From assembly GCF_004345825.1 (NCBI RefSeq), contig NZ_SLXM01000001.1, positions 620,001 to 684,000 on the forward strand: 64,000 nt of DNA, read 5' to 3'. This DNA is from Tenacibaculum skagerrakense (GTDB lineage: Bacteria; Bacteroidota; Bacteroidia; Flavobacteriales; Flavobacteriaceae). Below the pieces are notes generated by a model. That model did not search any database. It worked only from the letters and a program-made list of their open reading frames with translations, and was not told the DNA's origin. Below, piece by piece: positions 41,413 to 49,602 of the stretch. The position numbers and the translations under genes were made by a program. Within the stretch, counting starts at the first letter, position 1; each line of letters starts with the position of its first letter.

Positions 41413-41877
41413 ATGAAAAAAGTAATTTTATCTCTATTTGTAGTAGGTTCTTTAATGGCTACTGCATGTAAAAACGCAAAGGAAGCAGAAGAAAAGGCAA
41501 AAGAAGTTACAGAAACTGTTGTTGAAAAAACAGAAGAAGCTACGAAAACTGTTGAAGAAAAAACAGAAGAAGCTACGAAAATTGTTGAAGAAAAAACAGA
41601 AGAAGCTGTAAAAACTATTCAGTCTGCTCTTGAAGGTATTACTATTCCAGAATTTGAAGACCCTAAAGTAGCTGAGCATTTAAAGTCTTATGCTGAGTAT
41701 GCAAAGAAATATATCGAGGCTGGAGGAGACGTAGTTAAAAACGTTGATTTAGCTAAAACTGGAACTGAATTAGCTGCTAAGAGTAAGGAAATAGTTGCTA
41801 ATTTAGATGAAGAAGCTACTAAAAAGTTCAATAGCACTTTAAACGCTATTTTAGCTAAAATGGCACCTGCAAAATAA
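41413..41877 (+). CDS. Helical lipoprotein with 11-residue tandem repeats
   Basis: The 154-residue protein has a lipobox (MATAC, Cys19) followed by an Ala/Glu/Lys-rich amphipathic helix. It contains three near-identical 11-residue units of the type VEEKTEEATKT (about 37-68), encoded by 33-bp DNA repeats at about 41520-41620. The 11-mer period is typical of extended helices such as LEA-like or apolipoprotein-like proteins. The C-terminal half (ITIPEFEDPKVAEHLKSYAEYAKKYIEAG...) is also helical. It has its own strong promoter and terminator. A role in envelope protection or stabilisation is possible but unproven. Confidence 0.75.
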   Translation: MKKVILSLFVVGSLMATACKNAKEAEEKAKEVTETVVEKTEEATKTVEEKTEEATKIVEEKTEEAVKTIQSALEGITIPEFEDPKVAEHLKSYAEYAKKYIEAGGDVVKNVDLAKTGTELAAKSKEIVANLDEEATKKFNSTLNAILAKMAPAK

Positions 41878-41904
41878 TTAAATTAAAGTAATTATACTTT
41901 ATAA

Positions 41905-41933
41905 TAAAAGCTCGCGTTAAGCGAGCTTTTTTA
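41905..41933 (+). terminator. Terminator of the repeat lipoprotein gene
   Basis: AAAGCTCGC and GCGAGCTTTTTT form a stem with a 5-nt loop and T-run, 28 nt after the stop. Confidence 0.9.
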
Positions 41934-42299
41934 ATATCTAATTATTTTAGATTTAGCAATCTTTTACGAGTCCTATATACATAGGTTAATAAAATTGTTT
42001 TTTTCATATAACTATTTTATTTATAACGTTTTATTTATTATATTTATGAAAGTCAAACTAAACAGTGTAAAATTAAACTTTAGAAAAAGTTTATATTTTT
42101 TGAATACAAGAATTGTGTTTTTAAAAAGTCCCCAAACTTCAATAAAAACACAGCTAATTCCGATATAAAAATTAACGCAATCTTATGTTATAAGAGTTTT
42201 GTAGTGTAGTACTTTGTTAACTATCTACCTATAATAATCCCCCCTGAGAAACCTAGATTAAAAAAATAATCTAGGTTTTTAATTTATTAGTTATTTCAA
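41934..42299. other. Intergenic gap downstream of the repeat lipoprotein and cdaA
   Basis: The gap is AT-rich and holds no supported ORF or recognised RNA. Its right end has a C6 tract (about 42238-42244) and a strong hairpin at 42249-42282. A loose -7-like TAGTACTTTG near 42208 lacks exact consensus spacing. Confidence 0.5.
42249..42282. terminator. Hairpin downstream of cdaA, T-run facing the plus strand
   Basis: AAACCTAGATTA and TAATCTAGGTTT form a 12-bp stem with an A6 loop. The trailing TTTAATTT is on the plus strand, but the hairpin also lies 18 bp after the cdaA stop on the minus strand. Confidence 0.65.
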
Positions 42300-43079
42300 T
42301 TAATTAGAAACATCTTTCTTTAGTTTTTCAGAAAGTTGCTCGTAGTCTTTAAACAATACAAACTCGCCATCTTTTATATAAGAAATATCACCAGTTTCCT
42401 CAGAAACCAGAATACAAACAGCATCTGTTTTTTCGGTAATCCCAAAAGCAGCTCTATGACGTAAACCAAATCGAGACGGGATTCTAGGATTATCTGATAC
42501 TGGTAAAATTACACGAGTAGCGACAATAAAATTGTCTCGTATAATAGTAGCACCATCATGCAAAGGACTATTTTTATAAAAAATACTTTGAATAATAGCA
42601 TCATTAACTTGAGCGTTCATTGGATCACCGGTATTAACAAGAAAATCTAATTTGTTAGTCCTTTCGATTACTATTAAGGCTCCTGTTTTTGTTTTCGATA
42701 AAGTAATACATGATTTTAAAATCGTGTCTGTATCTGTTTCAGAATTAATCTCAGACTTTAAAAATTTTAATTGATTTAAAAATCCTCTTTTGGTTGAAAA
42801 GTTAGTAGTTCCAATCATAAGCAGGAATTTTCTGATTTCTTGTTGAAAAACAATAATCAATGCAATTACACCACCAGATAATAAGTAGCCTAAAATTCCA
42901 CTTAACATTTCCATACGTAGTGTTTGAGTAATTTTCCAAATAAGGAATATCAAAGCAATACCAATTACAATATTAATTGCAACTGTACCTTTCACTAATT
43001 TGTAAATGTAATAGAGTAGTACAGCCACAAGAATAATATCAAGAATATCTAGAAAGGAAAAATCTATAAAGTCTAACAT
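42300..43079 (-). CDS. cdaA: Diadenylate cyclase CdaA
   Basis: The 259-residue protein has three N-terminal transmembrane helices (about 10-75) and a DAC domain that makes c-di-AMP from two ATP. The catalytic DGA is in KNSPLHDGATII and the RHR motif in FGLRHRAAFGI. The order IDFSFLDILDIILVAVLLYYIY, IALIFLIWKITQTLRMEMLSGILGYLLSG, GALIVIERTNKLDFLVNTG matches CdaA. It is probably an essential regulator of osmotic and envelope homeostasis. In this strand order folP, exbD and cdaA follow one another. Confidence 0.95.
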   Translation of the reverse strand: MLDFIDFSFLDILDIILVAVLLYYIYKLVKGTVAINIVIGIALIFLIWKITQTLRMEMLSGILGYLLSGGVIALIIVFQQEIRKFLLMIGTTNFSTKRGFLNQLKFLKSEINSETDTDTILKSCITLSKTKTGALIVIERTNKLDFLVNTGDPMNAQVNDAIIQSIFYKNSPLHDGATIIRDNFIVATRVILPVSDNPRIPSRFGLRHRAAFGITEKTDAVCILVSEETGDISYIKDGEFVLFKDYEQLSEKLKKDVSN

Positions 43080-43114
43080 GTATCCACTGTGGTTTGCGTA
43101 AATGTACTAATTAT

Positions 43115-43723
43115 TTACTTCTTTGCCATGGTGCTTTCTAACTCGATGTTTCCAATTAATAAAGGGTATTTACTTTTAATAAGTTCTATTTTTTCGAATG
43201 TTGAATTACTATGTGTTTTTTTATAAGCTGTTTCTAATGCTGTAAAACTTTTATTGTAAAGCTGCATTGACAATCTATTTCTCAAAGTATTGTAAGCTAA
43301 ATGGACTTTGTCTAAAACGCTTACGTAGGTTTCATAGCTAGCTTCTCTGTCAGCTTCAATAGTAATAATAGCTTTTGTAGGATGATCTGATGAAGTGGAT
43401 AACTTTTTTCCTTTACACCAATCACAAGAGTTTCCTGTGGCATCTTTTCCTGCACCGTTATCAATAAAATCTTGAGCGAGTTGAGATAGTTCATCTACAG
43501 TAATCTCAGTATCTCCAACCAAAATTTCGTTGTTACGATTTATAGAAATATCAAAAACATTTCTTTTATGAGTATCTAGTGGATTTGGATTTTCTTGGGC
43601 TATCCTACTGAAAATTCCTTGGTCAACATCAAGAGTGGTCGTAACCAAGAAAAAAATTAACAATAAAAAAGCGATGTCTGCCATAGATCCGGCATTAATT
43701 TCTGAAATAGGTTTTCTTTTCAT
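43115..43723 (-). CDS. Orphan ExbD/TolR-family protein
   Basis: The 202-residue protein starts with MKRKPISEINAGSMADIAFLLLIFFLVTTTLDVDQG, the ExbD transmembrane helix with the proton-relay Asp (AGSMADIAFLLLIFF, Asp16). A periplasmic domain follows with an unusual CDWCKGKK insertion (about 97-104). The family couples proton flow through ExbB to TonB or gliding-type systems. No exbB or tonB gene is adjacent; the flanking genes are cdaA and folP. Confidence 0.87.
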   Translation of the reverse strand: MKRKPISEINAGSMADIAFLLLIFFLVTTTLDVDQGIFSRIAQENPNPLDTHKRNVFDISINRNNEILVGDTEITVDELSQLAQDFIDNGAGKDATGNSCDWCKGKKLSTSSDHPTKAIITIEADREASYETYVSVLDKVHLAYNTLRNRLSMQLYNKSFTALETAYKKTHSNSTFEKIELIKSKYPLLIGNIELESTMAKK

Positions 43724-43850
43724 AATACATAATGTTTAAGTGAATAATTAGTTTACCCTGAATCGAGTTCAGTTTGAAAAAGTTTGATTAAGCAATTTTT
43801 GGTAGTACTAGTTATTCATCAAAAACAATACCGAATCTTTTTTTAAAAGA

Positions 43851-44675
43851 TTATTGATGAAGCATGTTTGTAATTTTAACAGCTTCCATAGCTTCTTTAA
43901 CGTCATGTACTCTGAGTATATTAGTACCGTTAAGAATGGCTATTGTATTGGCTACAGTAGTAGCGTTTAAAGCTTCTTTTGGAGAGGTGTTCAATGTTTT
44001 ATACAGCATTGACTTTCGAGAAACTCCTGTTAAAATAGGAACGTCTAAGTTTTTAAATAAGGAAAGTTCCTTTAAAAGTTGAAAATTGTGTTCTATAGTT
44101 TTTCCGAACCCAAAACCTACATCTATAATTACATCATTTACATGAAGTTGGCGTAATTCAAATAGTTTTTCAGCAAAAAAAGAAATTAAATCAGTCGTAA
44201 CGTTGTTATAACTAGGATGATGTTGCATGTTTTGCGGTGTGCCTTGCATGTGCATTAAAATGTAAGGTACTTGCAGATCAGCAATAACCTGAAACATGTT
44301 TTTATCCATATTTCCACCAGAAATATCATTAACAATGGCTGCTCCAGCAGTAATTGTTTCTTTGGCAACCTTACTCCTAAACGTATCAATAGAAAGAATA
44401 ATGTCTTCAAATTTTTTAGTTACTAATTGCACTATAGGAACAATTCTTTGTAGTTCTTCTTCTTCTGAAATATGAGCTGCACCAGGTCGAGAAGAGTAAG
44501 CTCCAATATCTATAAAACTCGCCCCTTCAAGTAACATTTTTTCAACTTGCATCAAGATATCTTTCTCATTTTTATATTTTCCGCCATCATAAAAAGAATC
44601 GGGAGTAATATTTAAAATTCCCATTACTTTGGGAGTTGATAAATCGATTAAAGTTCCGTTACAATTAATTGTCAT
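43851..44675 (-). CDS. folP: Dihydropteroate synthase
   Basis: The enzyme joins 6-hydroxymethyl-dihydropterin pyrophosphate and p-aminobenzoate in folate synthesis and is the sulfonamide target. The 274-residue TIM barrel has VMGILNITPDSFYDGGKY, FIDIGAYSSRPGA, ILSIDTFRSKVA, IVNDISGG, ILMHMQGTPQNMQ, IIDVGFGFGKT, LTGVSRKSML and a final LRVHDVKEAMEAV. All sulfonamide/pterin-contact blocks are intact. It is divergent from the DUF1599 gene at 44776. Confidence 0.95.
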   Translation of the reverse strand: MTINCNGTLIDLSTPKVMGILNITPDSFYDGGKYKNEKDILMQVEKMLLEGASFIDIGAYSSRPGAAHISEEEELQRIVPIVQLVTKKFEDIILSIDTFRSKVAKETITAGAAIVNDISGGNMDKNMFQVIADLQVPYILMHMQGTPQNMQHHPSYNNVTTDLISFFAEKLFELRQLHVNDVIIDVGFGFGKTIEHNFQLLKELSLFKNLDVPILTGVSRKSMLYKTLNTSPKEALNATTVANTIAILNGTNILRVHDVKEAMEAVKITNMLHQ

Positions 44676-44775
44676 TGATACCTTTTTATAGGTTATAGGT
44701 GTAAATTTCTATGTAAAAATAACCGAAAAGCTTTTTGATTTGCTATTTTTACAATGTTTTTTCTGAATACATAAA

Positions 44776-45315
44776 ATGCAAAACACCTCAGAACAGTATG
44801 ATGCGGTAGTGAATGAATGCCGTAGTTTGTTTGTTAAAAAAATGTCTGACTATGGAAGTGCTTGGAGAATTTTACGTTTACCATCACTTACCGATCAAAT
44901 ATTTATTAAAGCACAAAGAATCCGACAATTACAAGAAAATGATGTTAGGAAAGTAGACGAAGGAGAAAAATCGGAGTTCATAGGAATTATCAATTATTCT
45001 ATTATGGCTTTAATTCAGTTAGAACTTGGATTTGTAGAACAACCAGATTTGTCTACAGAAGAAGCAACTGTTTTGTACAATAAATATGTGAAAATCACGA
45101 AGGATTTAATGGAGAAAAAAAACCATGATTATGGTGAGGCTTGGAGAGATATGAGAGTTTCTTCATTAACAGATTTGATTCTTCAAAAATTATTACGAGT
45201 AAAACAAATAGAAAATAATAAAGGTAAAACCCTGGTTTCCGAAGGAATTGATGCAAATTATCAAGACATGATTAACTATGCGATATTTGCAATGATTCAT
45301 TTAAACGAAGCTTAA
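44776..45315 (+). CDS. DUF1599 domain protein
   Basis: The 179-residue protein contains two copies of the same unit: KKMSDYGSAWRILRLPSLTDQIFIKAQRIRQLQ (about 23-55) and KKNHDYGEAWRDMRVSSLTDLILQKLLRVKQIE (about 115-147), each followed by INYSIMALIQLEL or INYAIFAMIHL. This is the DUF1599 internal duplication. The family is of unknown function and is often placed beside folP and the DoxX-like gene in Bacteroidetes, as here. Confidence 0.9.
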   Translation: MQNTSEQYDAVVNECRSLFVKKMSDYGSAWRILRLPSLTDQIFIKAQRIRQLQENDVRKVDEGEKSEFIGIINYSIMALIQLELGFVEQPDLSTEEATVLYNKYVKITKDLMEKKNHDYGEAWRDMRVSSLTDLILQKLLRVKQIENNKGKTLVSEGIDANYQDMINYAIFAMIHLNEA

Positions 45316-45329
45316 AAATCCCTATCATT

Positions 45330-46328
45330 ATGTTATTAAAAATGCTTACACACATTTCAAGAGTTCTAGTAGGATTGTTGTTTATTTATTCTGGTTTTGT
45401 AAAATTAGTAGACCCTATTGGTTCACAGTACAAGTTTGAAGAGTATTTTAGTGAAGATGTTCTTAATCTTGAGTTTTTAATTCCAGTAGCGTTAGGTTTT
45501 TCAATTCTTCTAATTGTAACCGAATTAGTTTTAGGAGTAATGCTTTTAGTGGGTTACAAACCTAAAATTACGGTTTGGAGTTTATTTGGATTGAACTTAA
45601 TTTTCCTATTCTTAACATGGTATTCGTACGCTTACAATAAAGTAACAGACTGTGGTTGTTTTGGGGACGCAATTAAATTAACACCAAAAGAAACATTTTA
45701 TAAGAATATCATTTTCATGATTTTTATAGTGATTCTAATCATAGGAGTTCGTTATATAAAACCAATAATTTCAGATAAAGTAGCAACTTATAGTACAATT
45801 GGTTCTGTTGTAATTTCTTTATTTATAGCATATTATGTTTTAAATCATTTACCAATTATTGATTTTAGAGCATATGCTGTGGGTACAAATATTGCAGAAG
45901 GAATGAAGTATGGAGGTGATGGTGAAGTACCGCCAATTCATGATTTTGAAATTAGTACTGAGGAAGATGATAAATTAGAGGAAATGCTGGCGCAAGATAA
46001 GGCAATGCTTATCATGATGACTACAGCTAGTAAAGTGAGTAAAGAAGGATTAAAAGCAATTTCTGAAGTTGCAGCAAAAGCTGATAAAAGTGGTTATAAA
46101 ATCTATGTGTTAACTTCTGATATAATGATGGCAGATGTTATTTATGAAGGAAATACTGAAAAGTTAGATGCTTTCAAAAAAGAATATAATTTACCGTATG
46201 TTTTTGGAAGTTGTGATGAAAAGGCTATAAAAACTGCTGTTAGAGCAAATCCTGGAGTTATAACTGTACATAAGGGAGTTATCGTTGGAAAATGGAACTG
46301 GACAGATGCTGATGATGTAGAACTATAA
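45330..46328 (+). CDS. DoxX/MauE-like membrane protein, BT_3928 type
   Basis: The 332-residue protein begins with a DoxX-like four-helix region (SRVLVGLLFIYSGFVKLVDPIGSQYKFEEYF, VTELVLGVMLLVGY, TWYSYAYNKVTDCGCFGDAIKLTPKETFYKN) with a CGCF motif, then further helices and a C-terminal thioredoxin-like portion (about 215-332: AMLIMMTTASKVSKEGLKAISEVAAKADKSGYKIYVLTS). It resembles the family named after B. thetaiotaomicron BT_3928, thought to serve envelope redox chemistry. It lies 14 bp after the DUF1599 gene and ends at a terminator. Confidence 0.87.
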   Translation: MLLKMLTHISRVLVGLLFIYSGFVKLVDPIGSQYKFEEYFSEDVLNLEFLIPVALGFSILLIVTELVLGVMLLVGYKPKITVWSLFGLNLIFLFLTWYSYAYNKVTDCGCFGDAIKLTPKETFYKNIIFMIFIVILIIGVRYIKPIISDKVATYSTIGSVVISLFIAYYVLNHLPIIDFRAYAVGTNIAEGMKYGGDGEVPPIHDFEISTEEDDKLEEMLAQDKAMLIMMTTASKVSKEGLKAISEVAAKADKSGYKIYVLTSDIMMADVIYEGNTEKLDAFKKEYNLPYVFGSCDEKAIKTAVRANPGVITVHKGVIVGKWNWTDADDVEL

Positions 46329-46350
46329 CAACTAGTAATAATATTAATAG

Positions 46351-46383
46351 AAAAGTGAAAAACATTTGTTTTTCACTTTTTTT
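46351..46383 (+). terminator. Terminator of the DUF1599/DoxX-like operon
   Basis: AAAAGTGAAAAAC and GTTTTTCACTTTTTTT flank a short loop and end in a T-run, 22 nt after the stop. Confidence 0.9.
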
Positions 46384-46480
46384 GTTTTTAGAATATCATT
46401 TCATGTTACTTTCTGCTCTCTATCTTTTTGCATCAATTAAATTTATATATTTAAGTACTAATAACTAATCTAACTTAACT

Positions 46481-47497
46481 ATGAAAATCTTAAAATACAC
46501 CCTGCTTTTTCTGTTAGTACTTATATTATTTGGATTGATTTATGTGTCTATGCAGTCTTCAGACTATAATGTATCAAGATCAAAAGTAATTGAACAACCA
46601 ATTTCTAAGGTATTTAATACAGTTAACGATTTAAAAACTTGGGAACAATGGGGACCGTGGCACGATGAAGATTCAACTATTGTAGTAACTTATGGAGATA
46701 AAACTGTTGGAGTAGGTGCAAGTGATAGCTGGACAAGTAAAGATGGTCCTGGAGCAATGAAAACAGTAGCTGTAGAAATGAACAAATCTATTTTGCAAGA
46801 AATGAGATTTGGTGATTATGAACCTAGCGAAATTCTATGGGGTTTCGAGGATGTTGGAAATGGAACAAAAGTTACTTGGACAATGAGAGATGATAAAGCT
46901 CCGTTTTTCTTTAAGGTGTTTTCAGCACTTTCTGGAGGTTGGGATAATATGTTAGGGCCAATGTTAGAAAATGGATTGAATAATCTAGATGGAGTTGTAA
47001 AGGCAATTCCAGACAAGTATACCTTAAGTAAAGTAACTATTGTAGATGCTGATGAAAAGATATTTGTTGGATACCCTTTTAAAATCAAAATTGATCAAGA
47101 AGCAATGATGAAAGCATTTACAGAATCATTGCCTAAGGCAGGAATGCATGCAGCTAACTCTGGTTTAGTAGAAGGAGATTTTATACCAGCTGCTTTATAT
47201 CATAAATGGGATGAAAAAACAGGAGAAACAGAATTTCATATTGGATTATTTTTACATAAAGAGATGCCGTTAGCAGAAGGTATGGAAAAAGTAACAGTTG
47301 CTGGAGGTAAGTATGCTACAATTTCTAAATTTGGAAATTATGGAGATGGAGATTATGAGGCACATACTGCAATTGGAAAGTATCTTGAAGCAACTAATAT
47401 GAAAAGTAGATTTCCACTTTATGAAGTATATGTAAATGATCCTTCAAAAGTAAAACCAGAAGAAATCCAAACTGATATTTACTATCCTATTGAATAA
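46481..47497 (+). CDS. SRPBCC plus GyrI-like effector-binding domain protein
   Basis: The 338-residue protein has an N-terminal membrane anchor (ILKYTLLFLLVLILFGLIYV), a START/SRPBCC ligand-binding domain (about 27-165: SRSKVIEQPISKVFNTVNDLKTWEQWGPWHDEDSTIVVTYGD, GTKVTWTMRDD) and a C-terminal GyrI-like domain (about 185-338: IVDADEKIFVGYPFKIK, GKYATISKFGNYGDG, FPLYEVYVNDP). The combination binds small hydrophobic molecules but has no known pathway. It is a single gene with its own terminator. Confidence 0.87.
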   Translation: MKILKYTLLFLLVLILFGLIYVSMQSSDYNVSRSKVIEQPISKVFNTVNDLKTWEQWGPWHDEDSTIVVTYGDKTVGVGASDSWTSKDGPGAMKTVAVEMNKSILQEMRFGDYEPSEILWGFEDVGNGTKVTWTMRDDKAPFFFKVFSALSGGWDNMLGPMLENGLNNLDGVVKAIPDKYTLSKVTIVDADEKIFVGYPFKIKIDQEAMMKAFTESLPKAGMHAANSGLVEGDFIPAALYHKWDEKTGETEFHIGLFLHKEMPLAEGMEKVTVAGGKYATISKFGNYGDGDYEAHTAIGKYLEATNMKSRFPLYEVYVNDPSKVKPEEIQTDIYYPIE

Positions 47498-47515
47498 TTT
47501 TTAAAATATACAGTT

Positions 47516-47545
47516 CTAAAACCTCACCAAAAAGTGAGGTTTTAG
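47516..47545 (+). terminator. Terminator after the SRPBCC gene
   Basis: CTAAAACCTCAC (47516-47527) and GTGAGGTTTTAG (47534-47545) form a perfect 12-bp stem followed by TATTTT. Confidence 0.85.
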
Positions 47546-47560
47546 TATTTTAGTGCCGAT

Positions 47561-47926
47561 ATGAAACAACTAGTATTAGTATTTATTGGTGGAGGATTTG
47601 GAAGTGTTTTACGATATCTTTTAGGAAAGATGCTGAATAATAGTGATACAGGTATTCCAATAGGTACTTTTTTAGCCAATATTCTAGGAAGTCTTTTAAT
47701 AGGTTGTATTCTAGGTTTAGCAGCAAAAAATGACACCTTAACTCAAAATCAAATGCTATTGTTAGCTACTGGTTTTTGTGGAGGTTTTACTACATTTTCA
47801 ACATTTGCATATGAGAATCACGTTTTTTTAAAATCGGGAGATTTTTTCTCATTTGGATTATACGCCGTTGCAAGTTTTGCGTTAGGAATAATGGCAGTTT
47901 TTTTAGGAATCTTTTTAGTTAAATAA
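47561..47926 (+). CDS. crcB: Fluoride-specific ion channel (CrcB/Fluc)
   Basis: The 121-residue four-helix membrane protein matches Fluc channels that export fluoride. The signatures are GGGFGSVLRYLLG (residues 9-21), GTFLANILGSLLIG with the conserved Asn, and GFCGGFTTFSTFAYEN with the fluoride-track Phe and Thr residues. It acts as an antiparallel dimer in the inner membrane. I see no crcB fluoride riboswitch in the short upstream region, where the 3' end of the preceding terminator lies only 15 bp away. Confidence 0.93.
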   Translation: MKQLVLVFIGGGFGSVLRYLLGKMLNNSDTGIPIGTFLANILGSLLIGCILGLAAKNDTLTQNQMLLLATGFCGGFTTFSTFAYENHVFLKSGDFFSFGLYAVASFALGIMAVFLGIFLVK

Positions 47927-47933
47927 ATAAAAT

Positions 47934-48635
47934 ATGGACAAATTAGTACAGATAACTACTGACGAGAATTATGCAATTATTAAAATTGCTAATGGTAAAG
48001 TAAATGCAATTTCTCATGAAGTTATTGATGAAATAAATAACAGTTTAGATATCGCTGAAAAAGAGGAGAGAGTAGTTATTATCACTGGTCAAAACGGTAT
48101 TTTATCGGGCGGTTACGATTTAAAAGTAATGACGAAATCTGCTGATGCAGCTAAAGAATTAGTAACTAGAGGTTCTCAATTATCTCATAGGTTATTGTCG
48201 TTTCCAACACCAGTAATTATGGCTTGTAATGGTCATGCAGTTGCTAAAGGGGCTTTCTTATTATTATCTGCAGATTATAGAATTGGTACAGAAGGTGCTT
48301 TTAAAATTGGATTAAATGAAGTGATGATTGGTATGACAATGCACAATGCTGGAATTGAAATAGCTAAAGGAAAATTAGCGCCTGTATATTTCGAAAGAAG
48401 CGTTAGTAATTCAGAAATGTACAGTCCTGAAGAAGCAATTGCGGCTGGATTTTTAGATAAAATAGTTCCTGAAGAACATTTGTTAGGAACTGCAACAAAG
48501 GTTGCACAACTATTTGGAAAGCTTAACAAGAATGCTCATAAAAACACCAAACTTAAAGTTCGAAAAGAATTATTGGAAAGATTAGCAAAAGCAATCAAAG
48601 AAGATAGTGAACAAGAATTGTCATTTAATTCGTAA
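47934..48635 (+). CDS. Enoyl-CoA hydratase/isomerase (crotonase) family protein
   Basis: The 233-residue protein has the crotonase fold with the oxyanion hole segment GILSGGYDLKVM and MACNGHAVAKGAFLLLSADYRIG. The residue pattern usually associated with hydratase activity (Glu-Glu) is not clear, so an isomerase, hydrolase or decarboxylase is also possible. The gene lies 7 bp after crcB and ends at a bidirectional terminator. Confidence 0.87.
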   Translation: MDKLVQITTDENYAIIKIANGKVNAISHEVIDEINNSLDIAEKEERVVIITGQNGILSGGYDLKVMTKSADAAKELVTRGSQLSHRLLSFPTPVIMACNGHAVAKGAFLLLSADYRIGTEGAFKIGLNEVMIGMTMHNAGIEIAKGKLAPVYFERSVSNSEMYSPEEAIAAGFLDKIVPEEHLLGTATKVAQLFGKLNKNAHKNTKLKVRKELLERLAKAIKEDSEQELSFNS

Positions 48636-48637
48636 AA

Positions 48638-48667
48638 TAAAAAAACCGCTTTTAAAGCGGTTTTTTT
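48638..48667. terminator. Bidirectional terminator
   Basis: AAAACCGCTTT and AAAGCGGTTTT form a palindromic stem with A-tract before and T-tract after, between two convergent genes. Confidence 0.85.
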
Positions 48668-49274
48668 ATTTTTCATAAGCCATTACACCAGCTTGTATTT
48701 CAATATCTAGAGAATTATCTCTAGGTGTAATCGGACAAGAATATCGATCACTGTAGGCGCAATAAGGATTATAAGCTTTATTAAAATCTACAATAATGGT
48801 TCCGTCTCCTTGTTCATCTTTAGTAGTAATATCTACAAAGCGACCTCCTCTGTAAGAAGTCTTTCCGTTGGTTTTATCAAAGAATGGTAGAAATAAATAA
48901 TCTTCGTATTCAGGCATTGGATCTGGACTTTTGTAAATGTCTAGCTCAAATTCTTTATCGTCAATAGTAAAATTAATTACGCCATACTTTTGATATTTAG
49001 CTATTCTTTTTGTTGTTGTAGGAAAGTTGAAAATTTTTATATCTGTTGTTTTAGTCAACTTTGCTGTAACCTTAAATTTATCATTCACAGGGAAAAAATC
49101 TAATCCTTTAAATTTTTTTAATCCTTTTTGGGTTAGAGGAGAAGTAGAAGCATCTTTAAATTTAGCATTCATTTCTTTTTGAAAATCAGACTCTCCGAGT
49201 GGTTTTCTCTTGTCTTGTGCATTACATGATAAACAGCATTGAGCAACTAAAATCGCCACAATAAATTTCTTCAT
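48666..49274 (-). CDS. DUF1684 family lipoprotein
   Basis: The 202-residue protein has a signal peptide with Cys-containing LSC (MKKFIVAILVAQCCLSCNA). The DUF1684 features are LDFFPVNDKFKVTAKL, ELDIYKSPDPMPEYEDYLFLPFFDKTNGKTSYRGGRFVDI, TIIVDFNKAYNPYCAYSDRYSCPITPRDNSLDIEIQAG. The conserved NPYCAYS...CPITPRDN block with two cysteines is diagnostic. The role is unknown; it is predicted to be exported or on the periplasmic side. Confidence 0.9.
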   Translation of the reverse strand: MKKFIVAILVAQCCLSCNAQDKRKPLGESDFQKEMNAKFKDASTSPLTQKGLKKFKGLDFFPVNDKFKVTAKLTKTTDIKIFNFPTTTKRIAKYQKYGVINFTIDDKEFELDIYKSPDPMPEYEDYLFLPFFDKTNGKTSYRGGRFVDITTKDEQGDGTIIVDFNKAYNPYCAYSDRYSCPITPRDNSLDIEIQAGVMAYEK

Positions 49275-49602
49275 AGGAAAACTTTTTTAAAATTATGTGT
49301 GTTCACAAAACTACAGCGAATTCAAAATAAATGAGCATATTTTGAGTGTAAATTTGTAAAATATTGATAAACAATGTTAAATAAATATACAACCTATAGA
49401 TATTTTGTCTATGTTTGTTTGAGAATTTAAAGAAAACATGAAAAACATTTGTACATATAAGCAATCGAAATCGGTGGTTAGGTTACCACTTAGTCGGGCT
49501 TTTTGTATGTGAATGTTATAGTTATATAAGAATATACAATTGCTAAGTCCGACTTTATAGTCGGACTTTTTTTATTTTCAAAAACAACTAAATCAAACCA
49601 GT
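49275..49602. other. Intergenic gap with a possible small plus-strand transcript
   Basis: An exact -7 element TATGTTTG at 49410-49417 lies about 130 bp before a strong plus-strand terminator at 49546-49577. Between them GGTGGT-TAGGTT-ACCACT can fold (about 49471-49490) and AGTCGGGCTTTTT (about 49492-49504) looks like a first, weaker stop. No ORF fits. Confidence 0.5.
49546..49577 (+). terminator. Strong intrinsic terminator upstream of the MFS gene
   Basis: AAGTCCGAC (49546-49554) and GTCGGACTT (49561-49569) enclose a 6-nt loop and run into T7. It precedes the MFS transporter by 25 bp and follows no annotated gene on this strand. Confidence 0.85.

Noticed and set aside
41452..41679. Minus-strand frame rich in Phe and Ser across the repeat lipoprotein
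   Set aside because: It is the antisense shadow of the 33-bp lysine/glutamate repeat; no promoter or conserved feature supports it.
47498..47560. Fluoride riboswitch before crcB
   Set aside because: The upstream space is almost filled by a plain terminator hairpin; no crcB-riboswitch-like pseudoknot core was seen.
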